NCBI GenBank assembly: GCA_930633525.1
Contig: CAKNFP010000001.1
Location: 1,094,001 to 1,158,000 of the forward strand
Length of the DNA stretch: 64,000 bases
Direction of reading: 5' to 3'
Source: Hyphomicrobiales bacterium
GTDB taxonomy: Bacteria > Pseudomonadota > Alphaproteobacteria > Rhizobiales > Beijerinckiaceae
Made by a program: the position numbers and the translations under genes. The notes under the pieces are model-generated. The model had not been told where the DNA came from. It did not search any database and saw nothing but the letters and a program-made list of their open reading frames with translations. Below are positions 53,395-62,505 of this stretch, piece by piece; position 1 is the first letter of the stretch, and each line of letters opens with the position of its first letter.

Positions 53395-54348
53395 GTGCGC
53401 GTAGACGCCTTTGGTGAGAGATGGCCGCCGCGTTCGGACGCGCATCCGGCTTTTGCCCTCTGTGCTGATGATTTTGCGATGACCCAGGGGGTGAGCCGGG
53501 CCATTCTGAGCCTCGCTGATCAGGGGCGCTTGTCCGCGACCAGCGTCATGACCACGATGCCACATTGGCGGGCGCTCGCGCCTGCCTTGCGGGAGCGCGA
53601 GGCGGACCTCGCGATCGGCCTGCATCTCAACCTGACGCTTGGACAGCCGGCGACGGCGATGCCGCGGCTGGCGCCAGGCGGACGCCTGCCGGCTTTCGGC
53701 AGCCTCGCCACGCAAAGCCTGACGGGCCGCTTGCAGGGTACGGCTGCCAGGAACGAGCTCGCGGCTGAGATCGGGGCGCAGCTCGACCTGTTCGCGGAGG
53801 TGTTCGGACGAGAACCGGACTATGTGGATGGACACCAGCATGTGCATGTTCTGCCGGGCGTGCGCGGTCCGTTGCTCACCTGCCTTGGCAACCGAGGCCT
53901 CGCGGGCCGCCTGTGGCTGCGTGATCCCTCTGAAAAAGTGGCTTCGATTCTCTCGCGACGCGGCCCGATGGTGAAGGCCTTGGTGATCGCGACCCTGGCA
54001 AAAGGATGGCGCGAGGCCGCGATAGCGGGAGGATTCGCCACCAATCATGGTTTCGCGGGGGTCAGCGCCTTTCGATCCACAGGAAATTTCGAGACTGAAT
54101 TTGCCGCGTTTCTCGTCGCGCCCGGGCCGCGTCACCTCGTGATGTGTCACCCCGGGACAATCTATCGCGCCGGCGAGGTCGACGCGGAACTCATGGCCCT
54201 CGATCCCGTCGTCGATAGCAGGCCGATGGAGTTCGCCTTCCTGAAATCTCCGCGATTCGCGGAGATCTGTAACGCGGCGGGCCTTGCCCTGATGTCCGGG
54301 GCCGCGCTCAAGCGACAGGGTTTGAGCACCAGTGCGTGGCAGGTCTGA
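53395..54348 (+). CDS. ChbG/HpnK (YdjC)-family carbohydrate deacetylase
   Basis: A 317-residue protein with the YdjC metal site: FALCADDFAMTQGVSRAI (Asp-Asp) and YVDGHQHVHVLPGV (His-x3-His), plus IGLHLNLTLGQPAT and VMCHPG. Members remove acetyl groups from N-acetylated sugars (ChbG from chitooligosaccharides, HpnK in hopanoid biosynthesis, NaxD from undecaprenyl-linked GalNAc). The start is a GTG at 53395 after GGGAGATTG. It is divergent from the polyprenyl-sugar transferase/flippase pair, which favours a NaxD-like role over ChbG. No hopanoid gene is nearby. Confidence 0.88.
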   Translation: MRVDAFGERWPPRSDAHPAFALCADDFAMTQGVSRAILSLADQGRLSATSVMTTMPHWRALAPALREREADLAIGLHLNLTLGQPATAMPRLAPGGRLPAFGSLATQSLTGRLQGTAARNELAAEIGAQLDLFAEVFGREPDYVDGHQHVHVLPGVRGPLLTCLGNRGLAGRLWLRDPSEKVASILSRRGPMVKALVIATLAKGWREAAIAGGFATNHGFAGVSAFRSTGNFETEFAAFLVAPGPRHLVMCHPGTIYRAGEVDAELMALDPVVDSRPMEFAFLKSPRFAEICNAAGLALMSGAALKRQGLSTSAWQV

Positions 54349-54387
54349 ATGGCAGCCTGAGAATCACGCTGTTTTCCCGCTCGAAAC

Positions 54388-54453
54388 GGTTCCTCTTCAC
54401 GCCTCGGTCCGAAGAGGAACCCGCAAAGAAAATGGGGCCGTAGGGCCCCATTT
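54388..54453. terminator. Hairpin and bidirectional terminator between deacetylase gene and sodB
   Basis: GGTTCCTCTTC (54388-54398) pairs perfectly with 54411-54421. Next, AAAATGGGGCC (54428-54438) pairs perfectly with GGCCCCATTTT (54443-54453) across loop GTAG. The flanking A and T runs make the second hairpin a good bidirectional terminator for the two convergent genes. Confidence 0.75.
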
Positions 54454-54471
54454 TCCGCTAGCGCAAATGGA

Positions 54472-55068
54472 TCAGCGGACGGCGGCGTAAAGCTCGGCCA
54501 CATATTCCCAGTTGACCAGGTTTTCCACGAAGGCCTTGAGATAGTCGGGGCGGCGATTGCGGTAGTCGATGTAGTAGGAGTGCTCCCACACATCCACGCC
54601 GAGGATCGGCGTGGCGCCGTGAACGAGCGGATTCTCGCCGTTGGGCGTCTTCATGACGACGATCTTGCCATCCTTGACCGCAAACCAGGACCAGCCCGAG
54701 CCGAATTGGGTGACGCCGCCCTGGATGAAATCTTCCTTCGCCTTTTCGACGGAGCCGAAGTCTTCCACAAGCTTCTTTTCAAGCTCGCCCGGAAGCTTGC
54801 CGCCGCCATTCGGCTTCATCCACTTCCAGAAATGGAGGTGGTTATAGTGCTGGCCCGCATTGTTGAAGAGGCCGGCATTCTTGCCATACGAACCTTTGAC
54901 GATCTCTTCGAGGGATTTGCCCTCGAATTCGCTGCCCTTCAGGAGGTTGTTGCCGTTGTCGACATAGGCCTTGTGGTGCTTGTCGTGATGATACTCAAGC
55001 GTCTCCTTCGACATGTAGGGCTGGAGCGCATCATAAGCATAGGGCAGGTCTGGAAGGGAAAAAGACAT
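54472..55068 (-). CDS. sodB: Superoxide dismutase, Fe/Mn family
   Basis: A 198-residue dismutase: MSFSLPDLPYAYDALQPYMSKETLEYHHDKHHKAYVDN, FNNAGQHYNHLHFWKWM, QFGSGWSWFAVKDGK and the metal-binding DVWEHSYYIDYRNRRPDYLKAFV. The spacing and AGQHYNHLHFW favour the iron type. It detoxifies superoxide in the cytoplasm. The start at 55068 follows AAGGAG, whereas the longer frame to 55134 is not conserved. It appears monocistronic. Confidence 0.95.
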   Translation of the reverse strand: MSFSLPDLPYAYDALQPYMSKETLEYHHDKHHKAYVDNGNNLLKGSEFEGKSLEEIVKGSYGKNAGLFNNAGQHYNHLHFWKWMKPNGGGKLPGELEKKLVEDFGSVEKAKEDFIQGGVTQFGSGWSWFAVKDGKIVVMKTPNGENPLVHGATPILGVDVWEHSYYIDYRNRRPDYLKAFVENLVNWEYVAELYAAVR

Positions 55069-55375
55069 CGTGGGCTCCTTGGCATCCCCTGGCTGGATGC
55101 TCGACTTGAGTTCCTGTGTCCACCGGGATTGCATGTCTATCCCAAACGGTCAGGCATGCGCCAATTGTTCCACGGATGATCAGCAAAACCATCAGGCTTT
55201 GTTCGCCCCGTCAGATTTCGGCATTTCCCAGCTTGATCGGTGAAATCATCCACAGATTCTTTGAGGATGACCCGACCATTTCTTAATTATGATCCCACGA
55301 GCCCGGCGGCAAGCGTTGCCTGATTGAATGGCAGGAGTTGGCAGCGCGAGCCGAAAACTCTAATCTAACCGGCAC
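55069..55375. other. Divergent intergenic region upstream of sodB
   Basis: Just over 300 bases separate sodB from the plus-strand gene at 55376. The stretch must carry both promoters. I see no clear Fur box, no strong palindrome and no convincing -35/-10 pair. Confidence 0.4.
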
Positions 55376-57487
55376 TTGTGTGTGTCAGATAAGGAAAGTC
55401 GTCAGCCGATGGTCGTGATTTGCTTGCTGATAGGCTGCTTGATGGTGGCCGGCGGCGTCACCGCGGTGACGACCGGGATGGGATTCATCGTTCTTGAGCG
55501 CGGCTGGTCGATGGTCATCGCCGGCAGTGTCGTCGCCACCGGCGGTGCGCTCCTCATAGGGATCGCGCTTCTCATCCGCGAGATCCGCAGGCTTCCCATG
55601 CACCTGGCGACTTACGACCAGCCCGAGGAATGGGAGGAAGCGGACCATCACGCCCGCCGCGTCGACGGCGCCCCCCATCAAGAGCACGCGGCCAGTTACC
55701 AAAGCGTTAACGAGCCCCGGACAGAAGCCTTCCATGACGACGTCCGGCCGGCTTCCGCTGCCGGAGAGCGTGAGGAGAGCCGTGAGCTGCCGCCACCCGT
55801 GCGGCCTTCCCTGGAACCCGTGTCCTCGGCGCCGGTTCCAGACACCGTGCCCGCCGCTGTTCGCGGCACAATTGCCGGTGCGGCTGCCACCGCCGCGCTG
55901 GCGACAGCGGCTCCGGTGGTCGTCGCGGCCGCCACGCGCAAGGCCGATGCCTTGGCCGACGCCAATGATGTGGCTGACGAGGCTGTGCCGACTTCCGAGG
56001 CTCAAGTCCCCGCTGCCGCGGGCGCTGATCGCGCGGGATTGGATCGGGCTCTGGCCTCGGTCGAGGAGGCCTTCGCGGCGAGCTTTGATTTCGCGCCGGC
56101 CCCTGCCGGAAAGCCGGTTGCCGCCAGCGAGGAGCCCGAGCTTTCGACGGAAGAGAAGCCCGAGGGGGCTGTCGAGCCTTCACATGAGGACATTGGCGGG
56201 CGTGAGCCGGCTGTCGATCAGGATGCCTTTCTCCGGGATCTCACGGCCGACCAGCCGCCGGCGGTCGAGCCCGAGCCGGCAGCGAGCGCGCCGGAGCCCG
56301 TGCGGCCATCGCTTCCCTCCTGGTTCTCGCCGTCGCGCTTTACGCGCGCGGCACCCCAAGAGGCGCCCAAGCCCGAATTGGCACCCAAGCCCGAATTGGT
56401 GTCTGCGCCCGAGCCTGCTGAGCCCCGGCCGGAGGTCGGTGTTGAACAGGACGTGGCCAGCGTTGATCACAGCGCCGCCGAGGTCGCCAATCCCGAGGAA
56501 CCTGACCTTGCCGGGCCGGAACGGCCGACCTTCCCTGACCTCGCTGTCTCACGCGACACTCCGGCTGCGGGGAACGATGCCGCGCCGGTGCCTGACATGG
56601 GATTGCCCGCTGCCGTCACCGCGGAGAAAACACCGGAGCAGACCGCTGCCGAGCGTAAAGCGCGCTGGTCCCTGTTCCGCAGGCGCAGTGAGGCGCCTGC
56701 AAGTTCCGAGACCGACGCGGAACGCGCTGCCAGGATAGCCGCCGCGGCTCTCGCGGTGACGCCCGGCCGTTCCTTCGCCGGCGAGGAACCTCGCCTCGAT
56801 GTGCCGGCGCCGGTGCCCGAGGATGTCGAATCCCGGCCTGCCGAGGAAGAATTGCAGGAGGAAGGCCTCAGCACGCGTGAGGCGCCATGGCGCGGCATGA
56901 CACCGGTCAACGAGGAGCGGGCCTATGTGCACGTGGATCATCCTTCGGCGGCCGACGATGACAGGCTTCCGTCCGATATCGACGCGCCGCTTGTGGACGA
57001 AGAGCGGGAGTCGGTTCGCTCGGCTGCCGCAGTGGCCGATGACGATGAATTCTTCAGCGGCGGTGGCCAGCAGCGTGAAGAGGGCCATGCGTCCCTGGCG
57101 CGGGAAGAAGCTCCCGTAGGCCATGAGATCTCATCGCCGCAGCCTGCCGAGGCCGAGATATCCGAGCGCGAAGCTGCAATTGCCGAAGAATTGACGGTCG
57201 AGGACGAGCCGGCGTCATCGGAATTCGTGCCCGATCCGGTGCCTACCGTGGTGGGAACCTACAGCGCGGGTGGCAATCTCTACGTCATGTTCTCCGATGG
57301 TTCCATCGAGGCGGAGACGAGCCGCGGCACCTATCGTTTCCGCTCGCTCGACGAACTCAAGGCCTATGTGGCGGCGAGCGAGGAGGGCGGTGAAGGCGCC
57401 GGGGCGGGCAGCTACCCCGACGACGATCGTCAGGAGACGGAGGCCGAAGGCAACGTGCCCTGGACGACCCCGAGGGCGAACGCGTAG
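55376..57487 (+). CDS. Large membrane-anchored, intrinsically disordered protein of unknown function
   Basis: Two close N-terminal membrane helices (about residues 12-36 and 42-66) are followed by roughly 550 residues of low-complexity sequence rich in Glu, Pro, Ala and Ser. A compact C-terminal module (about 620-665) has the sequence VVGTYSAGGNLYVMFSDGSIEAETSRGTYRFRSLDELKAYV. The linker contains partial repeats (KPELAPKPELVSAPEPAEP). I do not recognise the family, though similar C-terminal modules seem typical of Hyphomicrobiales proteins. The start is uncertain: TTG 55376, GTG 55382 or ATG 55409. The architecture suggests a cytoplasmic tether holding a small folded domain away from the membrane. 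Its last 58 bases overlap the convergent oligopeptidase gene. Confidence 0.72.
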   Translation: MCVSDKESRQPMVVICLLIGCLMVAGGVTAVTTGMGFIVLERGWSMVIAGSVVATGGALLIGIALLIREIRRLPMHLATYDQPEEWEEADHHARRVDGAPHQEHAASYQSVNEPRTEAFHDDVRPASAAGEREESRELPPPVRPSLEPVSSAPVPDTVPAAVRGTIAGAAATAALATAAPVVVAAATRKADALADANDVADEAVPTSEAQVPAAAGADRAGLDRALASVEEAFAASFDFAPAPAGKPVAASEEPELSTEEKPEGAVEPSHEDIGGREPAVDQDAFLRDLTADQPPAVEPEPAASAPEPVRPSLPSWFSPSRFTRAAPQEAPKPELAPKPELVSAPEPAEPRPEVGVEQDVASVDHSAAEVANPEEPDLAGPERPTFPDLAVSRDTPAAGNDAAPVPDMGLPAAVTAEKTPEQTAAERKARWSLFRRRSEAPASSETDAERAARIAAAALAVTPGRSFAGEEPRLDVPAPVPEDVESRPAEEELQEEGLSTREAPWRGMTPVNEERAYVHVDHPSAADDDRLPSDIDAPLVDEERESVRSAAAVADDDEFFSGGGQQREEGHASLAREEAPVGHEISSPQPAEAEISEREAAIAEELTVEDEPASSEFVPDPVPTVVGTYSAGGNLYVMFSDGSIEAETSRGTYRFRSLDELKAYVAASEEGGEGAGAGSYPDDDRQETEAEGNVPWTTPRANA

Positions 57488-59580
57488 ACGAGAGCGATCT
57501 CGTCGAGCCGATCAAAACGGCCGGCCGCGCCACCGTGGCCGGCATCCATGTTGGTGCGCAGCAGGAACGGGCCGCCGCCCGACGCCGTTGCGCGGACCTT
57601 GGCGATCCATTTCGCAGGTTCCCAATAGGTCACGCGCGGATCCGACAAACCGCCCAGGGCCAGGATCGCCGGATAGCGCTGCGTCTTCACCTGATCATAA
57701 GGCGAGTAGGCCTGGATACGCGTGAACGCGGCTCGGTCCGTTATGGGGTTGCCCCATTCCGGCCATTCCGGGGGTGTGAGCGGCAGATCGCCATCGAGCA
57801 TGGTATTCAGCACATCGACGAAGGGCACTTCCGCCAGGATCGCGGCGAAGAGTTCCGGCGCGTCATTGGCGATCGCGCCCATCAGCATTCCGCCTGCGCT
57901 GCCGCCATGGGCGGCGATCCGCCCGGTTGCCGTATAGCCGGTCGTGATCAGGTGCTGGGCCACCGCGATGAAATCCGAGAATGTGTTCGGCTTCTTGTCG
58001 CGCTTGCCCTCGAGATACCAGTGCCAGCCCTTCTCGCTCCCGCCACGCACATGGGCGATGGCATAGACGAAGCCACGATCAACCAGGGAGAGATTGTTGG
58101 CACTGAAGCCGGCGGACAGCGCATGGCCGTAGGCACCATAGCCATAGAGCAAGCACGGGGCGCTGCCGTCGAGCTTGAGATCACGCCGGTGGAGAATGGA
58201 TACCGGCACGAGTTCACCGTCGGGCGCACGCGCTAGCAGACGCCGCGTGACATAGGCGGCTGGATCATGGCCGGACGGAATGGTCTGGCGCTTGCGCAGC
58301 ACGCGCTCATGGCTCGCCATGTCATAGTCATAGGTTTCGTTGGGCGTCGTCATCGAGGAATAGACGAAGCGCAACTGGTTGGTATCGAATTCCAGGACCT
58401 CACCGAGTGAGAGCCGATAGGCCTCCTCGGGAATGCTGATGGCATGCTCCTCACCTGTAGCCAGAGTGCGGATGACAATGCGCGGGAGCGCATTCTCGCG
58501 CTCGAGCCGCACAAGGTGGCGCTGGAGAACGAGCTGGGCCAACACGAAGATGCCCGGGCGGTGGGGCACCGCATCACGCCAATGGGCGCGCTCCGGTGTT
58601 GCCAGCGGGGCGGTGACGATCTTGAAATCCTCGGCGCCATCGGCGTTGGTCAGGATGAACAGCGCTCCATCGTGATGCTCGACCTCATAGCGCAGGCCTT
58701 CCTCGCGGGCCGCCACGAGACGGGGCCTGGGCGCCTCTTCGTTAAGGTCGAGAAGGTGGGCTTCCGAGGTCTCGTGGTCGCTGACCGAGATGATGGCGAA
58801 GCGGCGTGACTGCGTCTGCGACAGATTGACGAACCAGGCGGGATCGTTGCTGCGGAAGATCAGCGCATCATCGGCCGCCGGCGTCCCCAGGCGATGCAAC
58901 AGCACCTCGCAGGGGCGATGGTTGTCGTCCAGCCGCACATAGTAGAACGCAGTCCCGTCGGCAGCCCAGGCAATGTCGTCGGAGGCCTGCTCGATGCGAT
59001 CATCGAGATCCCGGCCGGAGGCGATGTCCCGCACGCGGATGACGTTGAACTCGGCGCCGGTGTCGTCGGCGCACCATGCCAGGCGGCTGTGGTCCGGTGA
59101 TTGGACGGCCTCGGCGAGGTCGAAAAAGGCCTTCCCCTGAGCCAGCGCGTCGCCATCGAGCAGGATATCCGTGTCATCCGCGGGGGGCGCCCCGAAAGCC
59201 CGGTCCGTGTCCATCGCCGAGGCCGAAGCGCGGCAGATCAGCGGATGTTGCCCCCCTTCGCGATAGCGGGTGTAGTAATAGAAAGGACCGTCGCGAGCCG
59301 GCACGCTGGCATCGTCCTCGCGAATGCGCCCGCGCATCTCCGCGACGAGTGTCTTGCGCAGGGCGGCGGTGGGAGCGAGGATCGTCTCCGCGAATGCGTT
59401 TTCCGCCTCCAGATGAGTGCGGATGTGCCCCGGCAAAGCCGATGGATCTGCCAGGACTTCACGCCAGTTGTCGGCTTTCAGCCAAGCGTAGTCGTCGCGG
59501 AGTGTCACGCCATGGACCACGGTCTCATGGGGGGTGGTGAGAGCGACGGGCGGCTCGGCGGGGGGCTGGCTGTGTTTCAT
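57430..59580 (-). CDS. ptrB: Oligopeptidase B (S9A serine peptidase)
   Basis: A 716-residue prolyl-oligopeptidase-type enzyme: an N-terminal beta-propeller, then the hydrolase domain with PCLLYGYGAYGHALSAGFS, VRGGSEKGWHWYLEGK, and the nucleophile motif RIAAHGGSAGGMLMG (Ser561). The His is in NMDAGHGGAAGRFDRLDEIALVYAF. It cleaves short peptides after basic residues in the cytoplasm. AAGGAGG lies seven bases before the ATG at 59580. Length and motifs are intact. Confidence 0.95.
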   Translation of the reverse strand: MKHSQPPAEPPVALTTPHETVVHGVTLRDDYAWLKADNWREVLADPSALPGHIRTHLEAENAFAETILAPTAALRKTLVAEMRGRIREDDASVPARDGPFYYYTRYREGGQHPLICRASASAMDTDRAFGAPPADDTDILLDGDALAQGKAFFDLAEAVQSPDHSRLAWCADDTGAEFNVIRVRDIASGRDLDDRIEQASDDIAWAADGTAFYYVRLDDNHRPCEVLLHRLGTPAADDALIFRSNDPAWFVNLSQTQSRRFAIISVSDHETSEAHLLDLNEEAPRPRLVAAREEGLRYEVEHHDGALFILTNADGAEDFKIVTAPLATPERAHWRDAVPHRPGIFVLAQLVLQRHLVRLERENALPRIVIRTLATGEEHAISIPEEAYRLSLGEVLEFDTNQLRFVYSSMTTPNETYDYDMASHERVLRKRQTIPSGHDPAAYVTRRLLARAPDGELVPVSILHRRDLKLDGSAPCLLYGYGAYGHALSAGFSANNLSLVDRGFVYAIAHVRGGSEKGWHWYLEGKRDKKPNTFSDFIAVAQHLITTGYTATGRIAAHGGSAGGMLMGAIANDAPELFAAILAEVPFVDVLNTMLDGDLPLTPPEWPEWGNPITDRAAFTRIQAYSPYDQVKTQRYPAILALGGLSDPRVTYWEPAKWIAKVRATASGGGPFLLRTNMDAGHGGAAGRFDRLDEIALVYAFALGVVQGTLPSASVS

Positions 59581-60173
59581 ATAAGCCTCCTTGGGGCTGC
59601 GGCGGTCGCGCCTCTGCCAATTTCGCGCGCTGACGATGCCATCTTACTAGAACATGGGGTCGAGACCTGTGAAGCGGTATTCGCCGGCCCCGACCGGGTT
59701 CCGAGAGGTGCCGGCGTCGAGCGCTGCAAGGCTATCTGACATGCCTCATCGCGCCTCAGGGCCCCGTTTCGCCAGGTGATGCTTCATCCCGATGTATTGG
59801 GGCGGGGAAACTGCGCCTGCGTTGAAGTGCGAAAAATCGATCGCATCACCGTGGCACACGCTGCTTATTTCGCAGCAATATCGTTCTCTGCAAAGGGCGG
59901 TCTTGATGCTTTTTCTGATCAATCGGGTGGGTTGAATAAACAGAGACATCTTTCCAGTGCGAAGTATATTTCAAGATATAGATCGTCTGATCGATGATAT
60001 ATGTGGCAATTATATTTCTTGTATTGATTGTGCAAGTATTATCCAATAATTACTTTCTGGAGCGATGTTGCGTCTGGATGCGTCACCGTTGCGGCGGGGT
60101 TCAGGTCGCGGATTGTATGAAATGTTTCTACGCGCAGGCGCTATTGGAGTGGAAAAAGGGGAAACAACCTGTG
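59581..60173. other. AT-rich intergenic region upstream of mucR
   Basis: No gene is recognisable. The segment from about 59830 to 60060 is far more AT-rich than the genome around it. MucR/Ros proteins bind AT-rich DNA and autoregulate, so this is a plausible regulatory region for mucR. An open frame reaches from 59994 into mucR, but its extra 60 residues do not resemble the family. Confidence 0.5.
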
Positions 60174-60602
60174 ATGAACGATGCCGAGACTAATCCCAAC
60201 TATGTCGAGCTCACGGCTGATATCGTGTCGGCGTATGTAAGCAACAATACGGTCGGGCCGGGTGAACTGGCTGCTATGATCGGTGAGGTGCACGCGGCGC
60301 TGGCGCGCGTCACCGGCGGTCCCGTTGAGGAGCCGGTCGAGGCGCCGAAGCCGGCGATCTCCATCAGGAAATCCATAACGCCGGACTATCTGATTTGTCT
60401 TGAGGACGGAAAGAAATTCAAGTCTCTCAAGCGGCATCTGCGTACGCAATACGATATCACGCCTGAGCAATATCGGGAGAAATGGGGGCTGCCATCCGAC
60501 TATCCCATGGTCGCCCCCAATTATGCCAAGGCGCGATCGCAGCTTGCCAAGGATATGGGGCTGGGCCAGCAACGGCGGAAACGACGCGGCGGCCGCGGTT
60601 GA
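60174..60602 (+). CDS. mucR: MucR/Ros-family zinc-finger transcriptional regulator
   Basis: A 142-residue protein: an N-terminal helical oligomerisation part ([37 protein letters not shown]), then the Ros-type finger [62 protein letters not shown]. The second canonical Cys is Asp (CLED), as in several alphaproteobacterial homologues. Rhizobial and Brucella MucR control exopolysaccharide, motility and virulence genes as H-NS-like AT-rich DNA binders. The ATG at 60174 matches the family start, with AAGGGGAA upstream. The surface-polysaccharide genes in this window are plausible targets. Confidence 0.93.
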   Translation: MNDAETNPNYVELTADIVSAYVSNNTVGPGELAAMIGEVHAALARVTGGPVEEPVEAPKPAISIRKSITPDYLICLEDGKKFKSLKRHLRTQYDITPEQYREKWGLPSDYPMVAPNYAKARSQLAKDMGLGQQRRKRRGGRG

Positions 60603-60957
60603 GCTGCCGATTGAGTATCGAACCGGAGACTGTATGCGGCTTTCGGATAAATTCGATGCTTATCGAAATCGATAGAGCGGCGTAACCGCTTCCACGCGAG
60701 CATCCGCCGCTCAAGGATCAATCAGCATTAGTGATGGCACGCGCGCCGGTTATTCCCTGCCGCAACCCTGTGGATCGTTCCCGGATGACTGGGTGTGTTC
60801 CATGCACCTCCGTCAAGGCAGACGTAAACTCAGAATTCATGCTCGCGGTTCGAATGTCGGTCGTCCTTGGCCTTGGTAAAGCCTGGGGACGGAATGGGAA
60901 GCTCGCTTTGATGGCTCTGCCCGCGACTGGTCAAGCCTACGCTGTACAGCGGGGATA

Positions 60958-60990
60958 GCAAGGCGGGCGTCGCCTGGCCCGCTTTGCTTT
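60958..60990 (+). terminator. Terminator-like hairpin 1
   Basis: GCAAGGCGGGC (60958-60968) pairs with GCCCGCTTTGC (60977-60987) with one G-U pair and an 8-base loop, followed by TTTGTT. Confidence 0.6.
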
Positions 60991-61021
60991 GTTCTCATGG
61001 GCGAACTGAGCGTCACTCCAA

Positions 61022-61048
61022 GCGTCGGCCTTCCGGTCGGCGTTTTTT
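61022..61048 (+). terminator. Rho-independent terminator
   Basis: GCGTCGGCC (61022-61030) folds on GGTCGGCGT (61035-61043) around loop TTCC, using several G-U pairs, and runs into six T residues. Confidence 0.7.
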
Positions 61049-61175
61049 GTTGCAATTTTCAAATTAGGAATATATTCATATCGCATCACGCTGATATCAT
61101 CTCGTGAGGGCGGGCCGCGAGGTCCATGCGAGAAGTAAAATATAGAACATATCATGAACATTGCCGAGGTGCACC

Positions 61176-62027
61176 ATGCGAATTGATGATCGAGGAAATG
61201 GGACCAGACAGCTCTCCGCGGCGGCGGTGCGTCTGCTCACCCATCTCGCGACACGAGGGGCCAGCGCCCGCCAGCTCGCGGAAATGCCTGACGACATTAA
61301 CCTTTTCGTCGAGCGCAAGGGCGTGACGCTCGGCGCGGGGCGTTTGCCCGTCGCCGCGGCGGGTATGCTTGCCGCGCATGATCTCGCGATTTGGGAGGGA
61401 ACAGGCCCACGGCGCAGACTGGTGATCACGTCGGCTGGCATGGCGCATTTGCGCAGGCGGGCGGCCGAGCCGGAGGATCGTTTCGTCGCCCAACATCTCA
61501 GCACCGCTGAAAGGACGCTGGAGGTCGAGGGCGTGCGGCGCAAGGTTCGGATCGACGAAGGGGAAAGTCCGCTTGCCTGGCTCAGGGCTCGCCGTGACCG
61601 CAACGGTCGGCCGTTTGTCGATGCGGTCTGTTTCGAGGCAGGCGAGCGGTTGCGCGGGGACCTGACGATTGCCCAGCTCCTGCCCAAGGTCACGATGCGC
61701 TGGACGACGGGGCCCTTGGGGCAGGGGGGGCAGGGCCCCGCCGCGGCCACCGATGCAATGATCGCGGCACGGCAACGCGCGCGGCGCGCGCTTCAGGCCG
61801 TTGGCTCTGATTTCGCCGGCCTTCTGATGGACGTCTGCGGCTTTCTGAAAGGCCTCGAGACGATCGAGCGCGAGCGTGGCTGGCCGCCGCGCTCGGGCAA
61901 GGTCATCCTGCAACTAGCCCTGCGGCGTCTGGCGGAAGCTTATGGCCTGTCGGCCGAGGCTAAAGGGAAGGCTGAGGCGGGCGGCATTCATTCGTGGCAT
62001 GCGCCGATCGATCGCATGGAAGCCTGA
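61176..62027 (+). CDS. DUF6456 protein
   Basis: A 283-residue protein with an N-terminal winged-helix-like region (LSAAAVRLLTHLATRGASARQLAEMPDDINLFVERKGVTLGAGRLPVAAAGMLAAHDLAIWEG). The conserved C-terminal block starts near RKVRIDEGESPLAWLRARRDRNGRPFVDAVCFEAGERLRGDLTIAQLLPKVTMRW, which is DUF6456. This Hyphomicrobiales-specific family may be a DNA-binding regulator; no activity is known to me. The ATG at 61176 follows GAGGT at seven bases. Its position between mucR and sufE is the order I would expect in this bacterial order. Confidence 0.85.
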   Translation: MRIDDRGNGTRQLSAAAVRLLTHLATRGASARQLAEMPDDINLFVERKGVTLGAGRLPVAAAGMLAAHDLAIWEGTGPRRRLVITSAGMAHLRRRAAEPEDRFVAQHLSTAERTLEVEGVRRKVRIDEGESPLAWLRARRDRNGRPFVDAVCFEAGERLRGDLTIAQLLPKVTMRWTTGPLGQGGQGPAAATDAMIAARQRARRALQAVGSDFAGLLMDVCGFLKGLETIERERGWPPRSGKVILQLALRRLAEAYGLSAEAKGKAEAGGIHSWHAPIDRMEA

Positions 62028-62067
62028 AGGCCGCGGCGGGAACCCTTGCAGCCGCCTGCGGAAATCT

Positions 62068-62505
62068 TCAGGTCGCTGCTTCGGCGAGCGCGGCCCGCGC
62101 GTCGGTCTTGATCCGTTCAACCATCGAACGCAGGCCGTTGGAGCGCTGCGGGGTCAGGTGGTCGCCAAGCCCGAGCTTGGTGAAGAGCGCGAGCGCGTCC
62201 GTTTCAACGATCTCGCGGGCGGTGTGGCCGGAGAATATGGCGAAGGCCAATGCGACCAGCCCACGGACGATATGCGCGTCACTGTCGCCGCGGAAATTCA
62301 CCACCGGCTCGTGATCGGCATCGCGCGCGATCATTGTTTCCAGCCAGACCTGGCTGGCGCAGCCGCGAACCTTGTTGGCATCGGAGCGCGCCGCATCAGG
62401 CAACGGCTCCAGCATCCGCCCGAGCTCGATGAGGTAGCGGTAGCGATCATCCCAATCGTCGAGGAACTCGAAGTTGTCGAGTATCTCGTCGAGCGGCGGC
62501 TGCAT
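62068..62505 (-). CDS. sufE: SufE-family cysteine desulfuration protein
   Basis: A 145-residue SufE: DEILDNFEFLDDWDDRYRYLIELGRMLEPLP, the active Cys49 in KVRGCASQVW, and DSDAHIVRGLVALAFAIFSGHTAREIV. It takes sulfur from SufS for iron-sulfur cluster assembly in the cytoplasm. AAGGA precedes the ATG at 62505. The rest of the suf operon is not in the window, which is common for this stand-alone copy. Confidence 0.94.
   Translation of the reverse strand: MQPPLDEILDNFEFLDDWDDRYRYLIELGRMLEPLPDAARSDANKVRGCASQVWLETMIARDADHEPVVNFRGDSDAHIVRGLVALAFAIFSGHTAREIVETDALALFTKLGLGDHLTPQRSNGLRSMVERIKTDARAALAEAAT

Larger units (their letters stand above)
60606..61175 (+). other. Gene-poor region with two tandem hairpins, possible small RNA
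   Basis: No convincing protein frame exists between mucR and the DUF6456 gene. Two hairpins, at 60958-60990 and 61022-61048, both end in T-rich stretches on the plus strand. mucR ends 350 bases earlier, so they may terminate a separate short transcript rather than mucR itself. The segment after 61045 is AT-rich and probably holds the promoter of the DUF6456 gene. Confidence 0.4.

Noticed and set aside
60846..60865. GGTTCGAATG resembles the T-loop of a tRNA.
   Set aside because: The flanking bases do not form a T stem, and no acceptor, D or anticodon arm can be built around it.
60731..60958. Small plus-strand frame before the tandem hairpins.
   Set aside because: No ribosome-binding site and no protein-like composition, so not annotated as a gene.
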